Below, one piece after another: positions 26,305 to 35,479 of a stretch of DNA of 64,000 bases (positions within the stretch are counted from its first letter, which is position 1; the number at the start of each line of letters is the position of its first letter). The notes beneath the pieces are model-generated. The model was given only the letters and a program-made list of their open reading frames with translations. It did not search any database and was not told the DNA's origin. The translations under genes were made by a program, and so were the position numbers. The stretch spans positions 372,001 through 436,000 of the forward strand of contig CAVVIT010000008.1 in NCBI GenBank assembly GCA_963748405.1, read 5' to 3'. This DNA is from Fen-1273 sp963748405 (GTDB lineage: Bacteria > Bacteroidota > Ignavibacteria > UBA10030 > UBA6906).

Positions 26305-26762
26305 TGTCAATACGTGCGGAGGACCCCGTGCCGACCGAACCTGCATACGAACACAACGTCAGACAGGCCGTCCCGTTCTTCGGAGTGACCGACATGGAGA
26401 AATCGCTCCGGTTCTATGTCGAGGGACTGGGGTTTGAGTTGACGAACAAATGGGCCCCCGAAGGGAAGATCCACTGGTGCTGGCTTCAGCTCGGCGGTGC
26501 GGCGGTGATGCTGCAGGAATTCCGGAAGGAGGGGACGCACCCGGGGCACCCCGGGGGAAAACTCGGCCAGGGTGTATCGGTGTCTTTCCAGTGTCGTGAT
26601 GCGCTCTCGATCTACCGCGCAATCACGTCCCGCGGAATGGAAGCGAAGAGACCGTTCGTCGGGAACAATATGTGGGTGACTTCCGTCGTCGATCCCGACG
26701 GATACAGGCTGGAATTCGAGAGCCCCACGGATGTGCCCGAGGAGACCGTCTTTAACGGGTAG
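26304..26762 (+). CDS. VOC superfamily (glyoxalase/bleomycin resistance-like) protein
   Basis: 152 residues with the VOC fold pattern: AVPFFGVTDMEKSLRFYVEGLGFELTN at the start and DPDGYRLEFESPTD at the end, with the Glu metal ligand. Members are metal-dependent lyases, isomerases, dioxygenases or drug-binding proteins. The ATG overlaps the preceding stop. The gene converges on the isomerase-like gene; a small GC-rich hairpin follows the stop (26764-26777). No substrate can be assigned. Confidence 0.85.
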   Translation: MSIRAEDPVPTEPAYEHNVRQAVPFFGVTDMEKSLRFYVEGLGFELTNKWAPEGKIHWCWLQLGGAAVMLQEFRKEGTHPGHPGGKLGQGVSVSFQCRDALSIYRAITSRGMEAKRPFVGNNMWVTSVVDPDGYRLEFESPTDVPEETVFNG

Positions 26763-26783
26763 TCGCCGCGAGCGGCGGACCGG

Positions 26784-28205
26784 TCAGCAGACCTGCACGA
26801 ATTCCAGCCCGAGCAGCGAGGCCAGGTTTCGGATTTTCGGCCCGATGTGCCCCAGCCCGATGGCGCAGTGGTGCGCGGGGCCTTCGCGGCTCCAGCCGTC
26901 GACGAACTGCTTCACTGTCAGCGGGAACCGGTAGCGGCTGTTCGTGTTCCCGATCTCGAGTATCGGTCCCGGGACGGATTCCCCCTGCGCGGCAAGGAGT
27001 TTGATTTTCCCCTCTCCCGTCTGTACGACGGAGAGAAGCGTCACGGGGCCGTGCTTCACGTTCATCTCGACCGAGAGCCCTTTCCCGGGCTTTCCGTGGT
27101 ACACACCCAGCGGCTTCAGCTTGGGTTTTCCCTCCGCGATCCCCAGGTGCCCTGGACCGTCGTGTCCGAGAAGTATCACCTGATCATTGAAATCCATGGC
27201 ATAGAACTCGCTGAACGAACCTCCCGCCCCGAACGCATCCATGATCTTCATCGCCATCGCGTTCTTGACCTCGCATTCCCCGGCGACAGGCACATGGTTC
27301 GCCGTCAGGAGCGAATTCCCCGCGATCACCGACGTGACAATGTCCTCCTCTTCGCTTCCGGGCATCCCTTCGTAGTAGTAGGCCAGGGCGCCGAGTTTCC
27401 TCTGCGCCGCGAGGCGGTCCAGTGCGCACGCGGTCCGGGCGGCCCGGGTGATCTCTCCCGGCGGGCACTCCGCGATGACCTGGAATTCCCCGCGGAATTC
27501 CTCTTTCTTCCTTTCCACTTCGTCGTCGGTGACGTTCTTCCGGAGCTCTCTCAGTTCGCCGATCTCGATGTGCTCGATGTGCGTGCCGAACGACGCGGCG
27601 ATCTGCGTCGGATCGGAATAGACGTCGAGCATCCCGTTATAATAGTGGCCGAGTATGCCGAGGCGGGTCGATGCGAGGATTCCCCTGACCCTGGCCGCAT
27701 CGACCCAGCCGCGAATCTCCTCCCACGCCTCCGCGTCGTCGAGCGTGCCGGTCACCTGGCGGAAGGGTATGCCTGACCGGTTGAACACGCTCGCGATCTC
27801 CGGCACCGCGCATGCCTGGCAGAACGCCAGCCACTCCCCGGTCATCTTTCCCCTGTCCCCGATCGCGTTGAAGCGCGCGTAGTCGATCGCGGCGGCGGGC
27901 TGAAGGTTCAGGACGACGACGGGAACGTTCTTCACGACGGGGAGGACGGTCGAGGAGAGGGCGTAGGTCGAGACATACAGGAAGACGATGTCCGCTTCCT
28001 GCCTCCGGAAGAGCCCCGCGGCGTCGCGGGCCTTCTCCACGGTGTCGACGAGTCCCGCGGAAATGATCTCCGCGTTGCCGAGCTTCTTCCGTATGTCGCC
28101 GAGGTATCCCTCGAGCCTCTCCCGCAGTCCCGGGAACTGGTTCCAGTACGTGTCGAGGCCGATGCCGAAGAGTCCCACCCGGACGGTATGTGCGCCTGTT
28201 GTCAT
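26784..28205 (-). CDS. L-arabinose/L-fucose isomerase family protein
   Basis: 473 residues resembling L-arabinose isomerase-type sugar isomerases. Recognisable features are the Rossmann-like N-terminus (VRVGLFGIGLDTYWNQFPGL), GDRGKMTGEWLAF, GILGHYYNGMLDVYSDPTQI and the central block GECEVKNAMAMKIM, with acidic and His residues (GHDGPGHLGI, EGPAHHCAIGLGHIG) where the manganese ligands of this fold occur. It would interconvert an aldose and ketose in the cytosol; the exact sugar is uncertain because the sequence departs from classical AraA. It is divergent from rhaT, with a promoter and dyad between them. Confidence 0.8.
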   Translation of the reverse strand: MTTGAHTVRVGLFGIGLDTYWNQFPGLRERLEGYLGDIRKKLGNAEIISAGLVDTVEKARDAAGLFRRQEADIVFLYVSTYALSSTVLPVVKNVPVVVLNLQPAAAIDYARFNAIGDRGKMTGEWLAFCQACAVPEIASVFNRSGIPFRQVTGTLDDAEAWEEIRGWVDAARVRGILASTRLGILGHYYNGMLDVYSDPTQIAASFGTHIEHIEIGELRELRKNVTDDEVERKKEEFRGEFQVIAECPPGEITRAARTACALDRLAAQRKLGALAYYYEGMPGSEEEDIVTSVIAGNSLLTANHVPVAGECEVKNAMAMKIMDAFGAGGSFSEFYAMDFNDQVILLGHDGPGHLGIAEGKPKLKPLGVYHGKPGKGLSVEMNVKHGPVTLLSVVQTGEGKIKLLAAQGESVPGPILEIGNTNSRYRFPLTVKQFVDGWSREGPAHHCAIGLGHIGPKIRNLASLLGLEFVQVC

Positions 28206-28228
28206 GATTCCCCTTGAGGTCGGGCGGA

Positions 28229-28257
28229 ATAATAACCAAGGAGAGTGCCAAAATCAA
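28229..28257 (-). promoter_or_regulatory. Promoter of the isomerase-like gene
   Basis: On the minus strand TTGATT (28252-28257), a 17-base spacer and TATTAT (28229-28234). The -35 box overlaps the dyad at 28254-28267. Confidence 0.6.
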
Positions 28258-28267
28258 ACTTGTTTGA
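28254..28267. promoter_or_regulatory. Candidate operator between isomerase-like gene and rhaT
   Basis: Perfect dyad TCAAAC-TT-GTTTGA. It covers the -35 box of the isomerase promoter and lies just before a TATATT (28269-28274) that could be the -10 box of the rhaT promoter, so one bound regulator could control both genes. The regulator gene is not in the window. Confidence 0.45.
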
Positions 28268-28303
28268 GTATATTCAATCGTCATTTCACGAAGGGAACTC
28301 AGA

Positions 28304-29425
28304 ATGGTTTCAAATCCTTTTCTCGGCGTCATCTTTCACTGGCTCGGCGGACTTGCTTCGGGGAGTTTCTACGTTCCCTATCGCGGGGTGAAGAAGTGGT
28401 CGTGGGAGGTCTACTGGCTCGTCGGAGGGTTCTTCAGCTGGATCATCGCTCCCTGGGTGCTCGCGTCGATCAATACGAACGACCTTCTTGCGGTCATCCG
28501 CGAAGCTCCGGCCGACAGCATCTGGTGGGCATATTTCTGGGGCGCCATGTGGGGGCTCGGCGGGCTCACGTTCGGGCTGACGATGCGGTACCTTGGGTTG
28601 TCCCTCGGCATGGGCGTCGCGCTCGGGTTGTGCGCGGTGTTCGGAACGCTCATGCCTCCGATATTCCACGGCGAGTTCATGACGAAGGTCCTCGGCACGA
28701 GCTCGGGCGAGGTGATCCTGTTCGGCGTCTTTGTCTGTCTCGCGGGGATCGGGATCGCGGGTCTCGCGGGATGGTCGAAGGAGAAGGAGATGACGGACGA
28801 GCAGAAGAAGGCCACGATCAAGGAGTTCGATTTCAAAAAGGGAATCCTCGTCGCGGTATTCTCCGGCGTGATGAGCGCTTCGTTCGCCTACGGCCTGGAC
28901 GCCGCGACCCCCATCGCGGAGATCTCCGCCCGTCACGGGACGACGATGCTCTGGACCGGGCTGCCGAAGCTCTGCGTCGTCCTGCTGGGAGGATTCACGA
29001 CGAATTTCATCTGGTGCGTGATCCTCAACCTCAGGAACCGCACCGGGTACCAGTACTTCAGTCCCCGCCTGCGCGCCCCTGAGCCCGGGGCACACGCCGG
29101 CGCCGCTCCGGCTTCCACGGCGGACCTGCACGTGCCGATGGTGGCCAATTACCTCTTCAGCGCCCTGGCGGGAGTTGTCTGGTACCTGCAGTTCTTCTTC
29201 TACTCGATGGGAGAGACCCAGATGGGGAACTACAAGTTCTCGAGCTGGACGATTCACATGGCGAGCATCATCATCTTCAGCTCTCTCTGGGGCATCGCGC
29301 TCAAAGAGTGGAAGGGATCAAGCTTCTCCACGAAGACGAAGCTCGGGATAGGCCTGGCGACGCTCATTCTTTCGACGATCGTCGTCGGTTACGGCAACTA
29401 TCTCGGGGTCTTGCCGGCACATTAG
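28304..29425 (+). CDS. rhaT: L-rhamnose/proton symporter RhaT family
   Basis: 373 residues and about ten membrane helices. The RhaT pattern is clear: PFLGVIFHWLGGLASGSFYVPYRGVKKWSWE at the N-terminus (GSFYVP), GGLTFGLTMRYLGLSLGMGVALG in the middle and YGLDAATPIAE. RhaT imports L-rhamnose or related sugars with a proton; the exact substrate need not be rhamnose given the arabinose isomerase-like neighbour. AAGGGA precedes the ATG. The alpha-galactosidase gene follows after 33 bases, so transporter and glycosidase are probably one transcript. Confidence 0.9.
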   Translation: MVSNPFLGVIFHWLGGLASGSFYVPYRGVKKWSWEVYWLVGGFFSWIIAPWVLASINTNDLLAVIREAPADSIWWAYFWGAMWGLGGLTFGLTMRYLGLSLGMGVALGLCAVFGTLMPPIFHGEFMTKVLGTSSGEVILFGVFVCLAGIGIAGLAGWSKEKEMTDEQKKATIKEFDFKKGILVAVFSGVMSASFAYGLDAATPIAEISARHGTTMLWTGLPKLCVVLLGGFTTNFIWCVILNLRNRTGYQYFSPRLRAPEPGAHAGAAPASTADLHVPMVANYLFSALAGVVWYLQFFFYSMGETQMGNYKFSSWTIHMASIIIFSSLWGIALKEWKGSSFSTKTKLGIGLATLILSTIVVGYGNYLGVLPAH

Positions 29426-29461
29426 GCCGGGCACGCATCTGACTGAGGTAAGGAACCAGTG

Positions 29462-31744
29462 ATGAATAAGCTCGCGCTTGTGCTCCTTCTGTTGTTCCCG
29501 GCGGCGCTATCGGCCCAGCCGGAGGCGGGAATCTCCCTGAACAGGGACTGGAAATTCATCCCCGGCGACAGCCTCGCCTATGCCGGTCCGGCGTTCGACG
29601 ATTCCCGCCGGGTCTCCCTGCACGTCGACAGGGTATGGGAAACCCAGGGCTACGAGAAGCTCGACGGGTTCGCGTGGTACCGCCTCCGGTTCGTTCTTCC
29701 GGCCTCCATGAGGGACAGCGCCCGGTTCCGGGACGGCCTCAGGATATTCATGGGGAAGATCAACAATTTCGACCAGACGTTCCTGAACGGCGAGCTGATC
29801 GGTATCAACGGCGCCATGGTTCCGCGCGGCACGCCGGCAGATACGGCGTACCTGAAGGCGGACGTCGGTCTCTGGAACGTCCCCCGCACGTACGTGCTTC
29901 CCGTCGATGACGGCAGGATTGCCTGGGGAAAGGAAAACGTCATCGCCGTGCGCGTCTATGACGCGGGGGGAGAGGGAGGGATGTGGAGCGGCGATCAGTC
30001 GATCCGGATGATTCAGCTTGGCGATTACCTCGAGTTCGACAACAGGTCCGTCCCGTTCACCTTCTCCCGCGAAGGGGTGTCAAAGACGTTTTCCCTGAAG
30101 AACAACTCTTCCGTGCGTGCCCTTCGGGGGACGCTGGTCATCGTCGGCAAGAGCAAGGTGACCGGCGAAGAGGTGTATCGGGACGCCCGGGAGATGACGC
30201 TCGGTCCCGGCACCTCCGGCGAGGTCTCGGTCCACATCAGATCCCGCGACCAGTCGGTGAAGATCACGTACAATTTCTTCTTCCCCGAAGACCGTGAGCA
30301 CGCACTGGCATCCGAGGAAACGCCCTACGTGCTGACGCCCGACCCTCCGGCGTCTCCCCGCATCAACGGCCCCGCCGTTGTCGGCGAAAGGTTCGGGAAG
30401 CCGTTTCAGTACACGGTTCCCGCAACCGGCGTTCATCCGATGACGTTCAGCGCGGAGGATCTCCCCCCGGGTCTCTCGATAAACCCGGCCACCGGTATCA
30501 TTACGGGACGGGTCAGGTCGAAGGGAGAGTTCCCTGTCAGGATCACCGCCGCCAACGCCCGGGGAAGGGACACCAGGATGATTCGCGTCATCATCGGCGA
30601 CAGGATCGCGCTTACCCCTCCGCTGGGGTGGAACAGCTGGAACTGCTGGGGCCTCAGCGTCGACCAGGGGAAAGTGATCGCCAGCGCAAAGTCGTTCAGG
30701 GCGAAGGGACTTCTCGATCACGGCTGGCAGTACATCAATATCGACGACGGCTGGGAAATCGTCGGTACCTCGCCCGAGCCGAAGCGGGAAAAAAACGGCG
30801 ACATACGGACGAACGCGAAATTCCCCGACATGAAATCCCTCGGCGACACGCTGCACGGTCTCGGGCTGAAATTCGGGATCTACAGCTCTCCGGGACCCCT
30901 GACGTGCGGAGGGTATACCGCGTCGTACGATTACGAGAGAAACGACGCCCGCTCGTACGCCCGCTGGGGGATCGATTACCTCAAGTACGACTGGTGCTCG
31001 TACGAGAAGATCGCAAAGGACACTTCCATCGCCGAACTGAAAGCGCCGTATATCCTGATGCGCAAGATGCTCGATGATGTCGACCGTGACATCGTGTTCA
31101 GTCTCTGCCAGTACGGGATGGGGAAGGTGTGGGAGTGGGGTGCCGATGTCGGGGGAAACCTCTGGCGCACCACCGGCGACATCACCGACACCTGGGAGAG
31201 CATGAGCAGCATCGGTTTCAATCAGCTCGAGAACGCCCGGTTTGCCGGGCCCGGCCACTGGAACGACCCGGACATGCTCGTCGTCGGATGGGTGGGATGG
31301 GGGCCGAGCCTCCACCCGAGCGGTCTCACGCCGGATGAGCAGTACACGCATATAACGCTCTGGTGCATGCTCTCGGCACCGCTTCTGATCGGGTGCGACC
31401 TTGACCGGCTCGACGACTTCACGCTCAATCTCCTGACCAACGACGAGGTGCTCGCCGTCGACCAGGATCCGCTCGGGAAACAGGCTGCCCCCGCGATCGC
31501 CTCCGGCGACATACAGGTCTGGGTGAAGCCCCTGTCGGACGGAGGGAAGGCGATCGGCGTGTTCAATGCCGGCCGGGAATCCGCGGCATTCGCGCTCGAC
31601 CTCTCCCGCATCGGTGTACCGGAGAACGTCCCGCTCCGTGATCTCTGGCGCCAGAAGGAATTCAAATTCCCGGGGCGGACGCCGGAAATCCGCGTTCCCG
31701 CCCACGGTGTGGTACTCCTGAAGGCAGGCGGAACATTGCACTGA
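29462..31744 (+). CDS. Exported multidomain GH27 alpha-galactosidase
   Basis: 760 residues. A signal peptide (LALVLLLLFPAALSAQ) is followed by a GH2-type sugar-binding-like domain (ISLNRDWKFIPGDS...FDDSRR...WYRLRF...TFLNGELIG, residues 25-190), a linker, a putative Ig domain of the He_PIG type (GPAVVGERFGKPFQYTVPATG...LSINPATGIITG) and a GH27 catalytic domain from PPLGWNSWNCWG. The nucleophile is Asp510 in YLKYDWCSYE and the acid/base is Asp573 in RTTGDITDTW, matching the two Asp residues of human alpha-galactosidase A. It should release terminal alpha-galactose (or a related alpha-linked sugar) outside the cytoplasm. Confidence 0.92.
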   Translation: MNKLALVLLLLFPAALSAQPEAGISLNRDWKFIPGDSLAYAGPAFDDSRRVSLHVDRVWETQGYEKLDGFAWYRLRFVLPASMRDSARFRDGLRIFMGKINNFDQTFLNGELIGINGAMVPRGTPADTAYLKADVGLWNVPRTYVLPVDDGRIAWGKENVIAVRVYDAGGEGGMWSGDQSIRMIQLGDYLEFDNRSVPFTFSREGVSKTFSLKNNSSVRALRGTLVIVGKSKVTGEEVYRDAREMTLGPGTSGEVSVHIRSRDQSVKITYNFFFPEDREHALASEETPYVLTPDPPASPRINGPAVVGERFGKPFQYTVPATGVHPMTFSAEDLPPGLSINPATGIITGRVRSKGEFPVRITAANARGRDTRMIRVIIGDRIALTPPLGWNSWNCWGLSVDQGKVIASAKSFRAKGLLDHGWQYINIDDGWEIVGTSPEPKREKNGDIRTNAKFPDMKSLGDTLHGLGLKFGIYSSPGPLTCGGYTASYDYERNDARSYARWGIDYLKYDWCSYEKIAKDTSIAELKAPYILMRKMLDDVDRDIVFSLCQYGMGKVWEWGADVGGNLWRTTGDITDTWESMSSIGFNQLENARFAGPGHWNDPDMLVVGWVGWGPSLHPSGLTPDEQYTHITLWCMLSAPLLIGCDLDRLDDFTLNLLTNDEVLAVDQDPLGKQAAPAIASGDIQVWVKPLSDGGKAIGVFNAGRESAAFALDLSRIGVPENVPLRDLWRQKEFKFPGRTPEIRVPAHGVVLLKAGGTLH

Positions 31745-31764
31745 ACCGATCGTCACAGTGATAA

Positions 31765-31786
31765 GGGCGGGAAAACCCGCGTTTTT
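31765..31786 (+). terminator. Intrinsic terminator after the alpha-galactosidase gene
   Basis: Perfect GCGGG/CCCGC stem with an AAAA loop, then TTTTT, 20 bases after the stop codon. It ends the rhaT-galactosidase transcript. Confidence 0.7.
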
Positions 31787-31904
31787 CGCACCCCCGGGGA
31801 GGGCGTGCAACTCCGCGCCCTTCCGTTCGTATTCATGTTACTGAGCGGTCCCTTAGTTCTCAGGCGGACCGTCCCCGCACCCCCCTAACCTCAAGGAGAT
31901 TCCC

Positions 31905-34661
31905 ATGCGTGCACGAACCACCCTTCTCTGGCTCGCGATTATTCTCCTCGCCCCTCTTTTCGCCTTTGCGCAGAACACGGCCGGCGAGGCCGCGAAAGGG
32001 GCCATCGACATCCCGTACAAGAAATTCGTCCTCGACAACGGGCTGACGGTCCTCATTCACGAGGACCACAAGGCCCCGATCGTTGCGGTCAACATCTGGT
32101 ACCACGTCGGGTCCAAGAACGAGAAGCCCGGCAAGACGGGGTTCGCCCATCTGTTCGAGCACCTGATGTTCGAAGGGAGCGAGCACTTCAACGAAGGGTT
32201 GTTCGGGCCGATGGAGAAAGCGGGGGCGACGGACATGAACGGCACGACGTCCGAAGACAGGACGAACTACTTCGAAAACGTCCCGACCTCGGCGTTTGAC
32301 ATGGCCCTCTGGCTGGAATCCGACAGGATGGGCCACCTTCTCGGCGCCGTGGATCAGAAGAGGCTCGATCAGCAGCGCGGCGTCGTGCAGAACGAGAAGA
32401 GGGAAGGGGAGAACGAACCGTATGCCGTCACGGAGGAGTTGATCACGAAGAACGTGTTTCCGGCCGGCCATCCGTATTCGTGGACGGTGATCGGGTCCAT
32501 GGAAGACCTGAATGCGGCCTCGCTGAACGACGTGCACGAATGGTTCAGGTCGTACTACGGCGCCGCCAACTCGATCCTCGTGATCGCGGGGGATGTCGAG
32601 ACCGGGGCGGCCCTTGAGAAGGTGAAGCACTACTTCGGCGAAGTCCCTCCCGGGCCTCCCGTGGCGAGGCCGCAGGTCTCGGTCGCCAGGAGGACCGGCA
32701 CGCAGCGCGGGACCGTGCAGGACCGTGTGCCCCAGGCCCGGATCTACAAGGTGTGGAACACACCCCAGTGGGGGTCGACCGACGCTGCGTACCTCCGTCT
32801 CGTCGGGAGCGTCCTGAGCGACGGCAAGAGTTCCCGCTTCTTCAAGCGTCTCGTCTATGACGATCAGATCGCAACGGGCGTCAACGCCTCTCTGGATGAC
32901 AGGGAGATTGCGGGGCTCTTCACGATCGAAGCCACCGCGAAGCCCGGCGGTGACCTTGCCCGGGTCGAAAAGGAAGTCGACGAAGAGCTCGCACGTTTTC
33001 TGAAGAGCGGCCCGACCGACGCGGAGCTCCAGCGGGCAAAGACGAGATTCCGCGCCGGATTCATACGCGGCATCGAGCGGATAGGCGGGTTCGGGGGGAA
33101 GAGCGACGTCCTGGCGCGCGGACAGGCATTCACCGGGGATCCCGGCGCCTACGCGAAGACTCTCGCCCTGGTCGCGGGAGCGACGAAAGAAGATCTCCTC
33201 CGGGCCGCCCGCGAGTGGCTCTCCGACGGCGTCTACATCCTTGAGGTCCATCCGTTCCCGCAGTTCGCCGCATCGAAGGACACGGCGGACAGGACGAAGG
33301 TTCCCCCGACGGGGGTTCCTCCGTCCGCGAAGTTCCCCTCGCTGGAACGCGCGACGCTGTCGAACGGCCTCACCGTCGTCCTTGCCGAAAGGCACAGCGT
33401 GCCGGTCGTCCAGTTCACTCTCCTGGTGAACGCGGGATACGCGTCGGACCAGTTCGGCATCCCCGGGACGGCGTCTCTCGCGATGTCCACGCTTCTGCAG
33501 GGGACCGCGAAACGGAACGCGCTCCAGATCAGCGACGAGAGCGCCATGCTCGGCGCCAACCTGGGTGCCTCTTCCGATCTCGACAAATCCCGCGTTTCCC
33601 TCAATGCGCTCTCGGAGAACCTGGATGCGTCGCTCGACCTGTTCGCCGACGTGGTGCTCAACCCGACGTTCCCGCAGGACGATTTCCTCCGTCAGCAGAA
33701 ACAGCTTCAGGCGAGGATTCAGCAGGAGAAAGTCTCCCCGGTCCAGATGGCCCTCCGCGTCCTTCCGGTCCTGATGTACGGGGGGGGGCACGCGTACGGA
33801 ATTCCGTTCACCGGGTCCGGGACGGAATCGTCCGTCGCGAAGATTACGCGGGAAGACCTGGTGAAATTCCACCGTGAGTGGTTCAAGCCCAACAACGCCG
33901 TTCTTGTCGTTGCGGGGGCGACCTCGATGGATGTCCTGAAGCCGAAACTGGAGAAACTGTTCGGCGGCTGGAAGAAGGGAGACGTCCGGGCGAAGAACGT
34001 AGGGACGGTGGGGCTCCCGTCGAAACCCCGCGTGTATATCATGGACAAACCCGGAGCACTGCAGTCGGTGATCATCGCGGGCGAAGTCGCCCCCCCGAAA
34101 TCCGACCCGGCCAATATCGCGATCGAGACGATGAACACGCTGCTTGGAGGAGTGTTCACCGCGCGCATGAACATGAATCTCCGCGAGGATAAACACTGGG
34201 CATACGGCGCATTTACGGTGATCCTCGGCGCGCAGGCTCAGCGGCCGTTCATCGCGTACGCCCCCGTGCAGACCGACAAAACGAAGGAATCGATGGTCGA
34301 GGTGTCGAAGGAGCTCCGCGGCATCGCCTCCGACCGCCCCCCGAGCGCTGCGGAGCTGGCAAAGGCGCAGGACGTCGAGACGCTCACGCTTCCCGGTTCG
34401 TGGGAGACGATCGGCGCCGTCGGCGCATCGATCAGTGATCTTGTCCGGTACAATCTCCCCGACGACTACTTTGCGCGCTATCCCGAGCGGGTCCGGGCGC
34501 TCACCGTGGGGGACCTGGCGGGGGCGGCGAAAGAGGTCGTCCGGCCGGAGAGTCTCACCTGGGTGATCGTGGGTGACCGGGCGAAGATCGAGGCGGGAGT
34601 GAAGGATCTCAACTACGGAGAGTTGCAGTACATCGACAGCGACGGTAATCCTGTAAAGTAG
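31905..34661 (+). CDS. Exported M16 family zinc metallopeptidase, two-half form
   Basis: 918 residues, AAGGAG seven bases before the ATG, and a signal peptide (LAIILLAPLFAFAQ). The first half has the inverted zinc motif HLFEHLMF (HxxEH) with the downstream Glu in the GVVQNEKREGENEP region, so it is the catalytic half. The second half (from about residue 480, LSNGLTVVLAERHSVPVVQF) keeps the fold but lacks HxxEH, as in the pitrilysin and processing-protease arrangement. The enzyme probably degrades peptides in the periplasm. It converges on the esterase gene, with a strong hairpin between them. Confidence 0.93.
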   Translation: MRARTTLLWLAIILLAPLFAFAQNTAGEAAKGAIDIPYKKFVLDNGLTVLIHEDHKAPIVAVNIWYHVGSKNEKPGKTGFAHLFEHLMFEGSEHFNEGLFGPMEKAGATDMNGTTSEDRTNYFENVPTSAFDMALWLESDRMGHLLGAVDQKRLDQQRGVVQNEKREGENEPYAVTEELITKNVFPAGHPYSWTVIGSMEDLNAASLNDVHEWFRSYYGAANSILVIAGDVETGAALEKVKHYFGEVPPGPPVARPQVSVARRTGTQRGTVQDRVPQARIYKVWNTPQWGSTDAAYLRLVGSVLSDGKSSRFFKRLVYDDQIATGVNASLDDREIAGLFTIEATAKPGGDLARVEKEVDEELARFLKSGPTDAELQRAKTRFRAGFIRGIERIGGFGGKSDVLARGQAFTGDPGAYAKTLALVAGATKEDLLRAAREWLSDGVYILEVHPFPQFAASKDTADRTKVPPTGVPPSAKFPSLERATLSNGLTVVLAERHSVPVVQFTLLVNAGYASDQFGIPGTASLAMSTLLQGTAKRNALQISDESAMLGANLGASSDLDKSRVSLNALSENLDASLDLFADVVLNPTFPQDDFLRQQKQLQARIQQEKVSPVQMALRVLPVLMYGGGHAYGIPFTGSGTESSVAKITREDLVKFHREWFKPNNAVLVVAGATSMDVLKPKLEKLFGGWKKGDVRAKNVGTVGLPSKPRVYIMDKPGALQSVIIAGEVAPPKSDPANIAIETMNTLLGGVFTARMNMNLREDKHWAYGAFTVILGAQAQRPFIAYAPVQTDKTKESMVEVSKELRGIASDRPPSAAELAKAQDVETLTLPGSWETIGAVGASISDLVRYNLPDDYFARYPERVRALTVGDLAGAAKEVVRPESLTWVIVGDRAKIEAGVKDLNYGELQYIDSDGNPVK

Positions 34662-34675
34662 CGACCGTTGTGACC

Positions 34676-34710
34676 GCCGGCGGCGCCCAGGGGTGCCGCC
34701 GGCCCGTTTA
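34676..34710. terminator. Probable bidirectional terminator hairpin
   Basis: A perfect 9-bp GC-rich stem (34676-34684 with 34695-34703) and a 10-base loop between the convergent M16 and esterase genes. The following T run is weak, so its efficiency is uncertain. Confidence 0.5.
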
Positions 34711-35448
34711 TCAACCGCGTTCGGGCCGGTGAGCGCGTACCGGTAGTTTTCTCCTCTCCGGTCGCTTTGTCAGCTCTCGTTTCTGATTCAGCATCCATTC
34801 GTAGAGTCGCGGGTTCACGTACGTCTCCGTCCAGCAGTCGTGGCCTGATTCCGGGTACACGGTGAACAGGACATTCCCCCCCGCGGCCTTCAGACTCTTC
34901 ACCATCGCTTCTCCCCGTTCGAAAGCGACTGTTGTGTCCTGCCTTCCGTGGAACACCCACGCGGGCACGTCTTTCAGGACCGAAACGCGCGTCGGGTCTC
35001 CCCATCCGCATATCGGCACGATGGCCGCGAAAAGATCCGGGTGAGCGATCGCCATTTTCCAGGTTCCGTTTCCCCCTCTGCTCAACCCGGTGAGGTAGAT
35101 CCTGGACCGGTCGACTTCGTACAGCTTCGTGATCCGGTCCAGGAGGGCCTTCAGTGTCGTTACATCCCAGTTCTCATCCTCCGGGCACTGGGGCGATATG
35201 AGTATGAACGGGAAATTTGCTCCCTCATCGACGAGCCTGGGAGGGCCGTGCCGTTTGACGAGTTCCAGATCTGTTCCCCGCTCCCCGGATCCGTGGAGGA
35301 AAAGCACCAGCGGCCATTTCTTCCCTTCTTTTCGGCATCCTGCCGGCAGGTAGAGCAGGTAGCCCGCCTCTACTTCAATGGTGACTTTCGCCGAGAATTT
35401 GTGAGATTCCTGTTTTCCCCCCGTGGCGAGGTACTCTTTCTTGAGCAT
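34711..35448 (-). CDS. Prolyl-oligopeptidase/PHB-depolymerase-like esterase
   Basis: 245-residue alpha/beta hydrolase. Motifs are the HGSGERGTD oxyanion region (typical of the putative phospholipase/carboxylesterase group), the nucleophile elbow GLSRGGNG, Asp in VFHGRQDTTV and His in ESGHDCW. It has no clear signal peptide from the chosen start. It lies 31 bases downstream of the aldo/keto reductase gene on the same strand and is probably co-transcribed. The substrate is unknown; acyl esters of sugars or short esters are typical. Confidence 0.85.
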   Translation of the reverse strand: MLKKEYLATGGKQESHKFSAKVTIEVEAGYLLYLPAGCRKEGKKWPLVLFLHGSGERGTDLELVKRHGPPRLVDEGANFPFILISPQCPEDENWDVTTLKALLDRITKLYEVDRSRIYLTGLSRGGNGTWKMAIAHPDLFAAIVPICGWGDPTRVSVLKDVPAWVFHGRQDTTVAFERGEAMVKSLKAAGGNVLFTVYPESGHDCWTETYVNPRLYEWMLNQKRELTKRPERRKLPVRAHRPERG

Positions 35449-35479
35449 GTTCCGTGTGCCTCTGATGGAGAGCGGAATT

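Noticed and set aside
30080..31810. Minus-strand open frame (576 codons) opposite the GH27 gene
   Set aside because: Same reason: the GH27 catalytic motifs are on the plus strand, and a terminator for the plus-strand gene lies within it.
31860..34196. Long minus-strand open frame (778 codons) opposite the M16 peptidase gene
   Set aside because: The plus strand has a complete two-half M16 peptidase with HxxEH; the antisense product is charged, low-complexity and resembles nothing.
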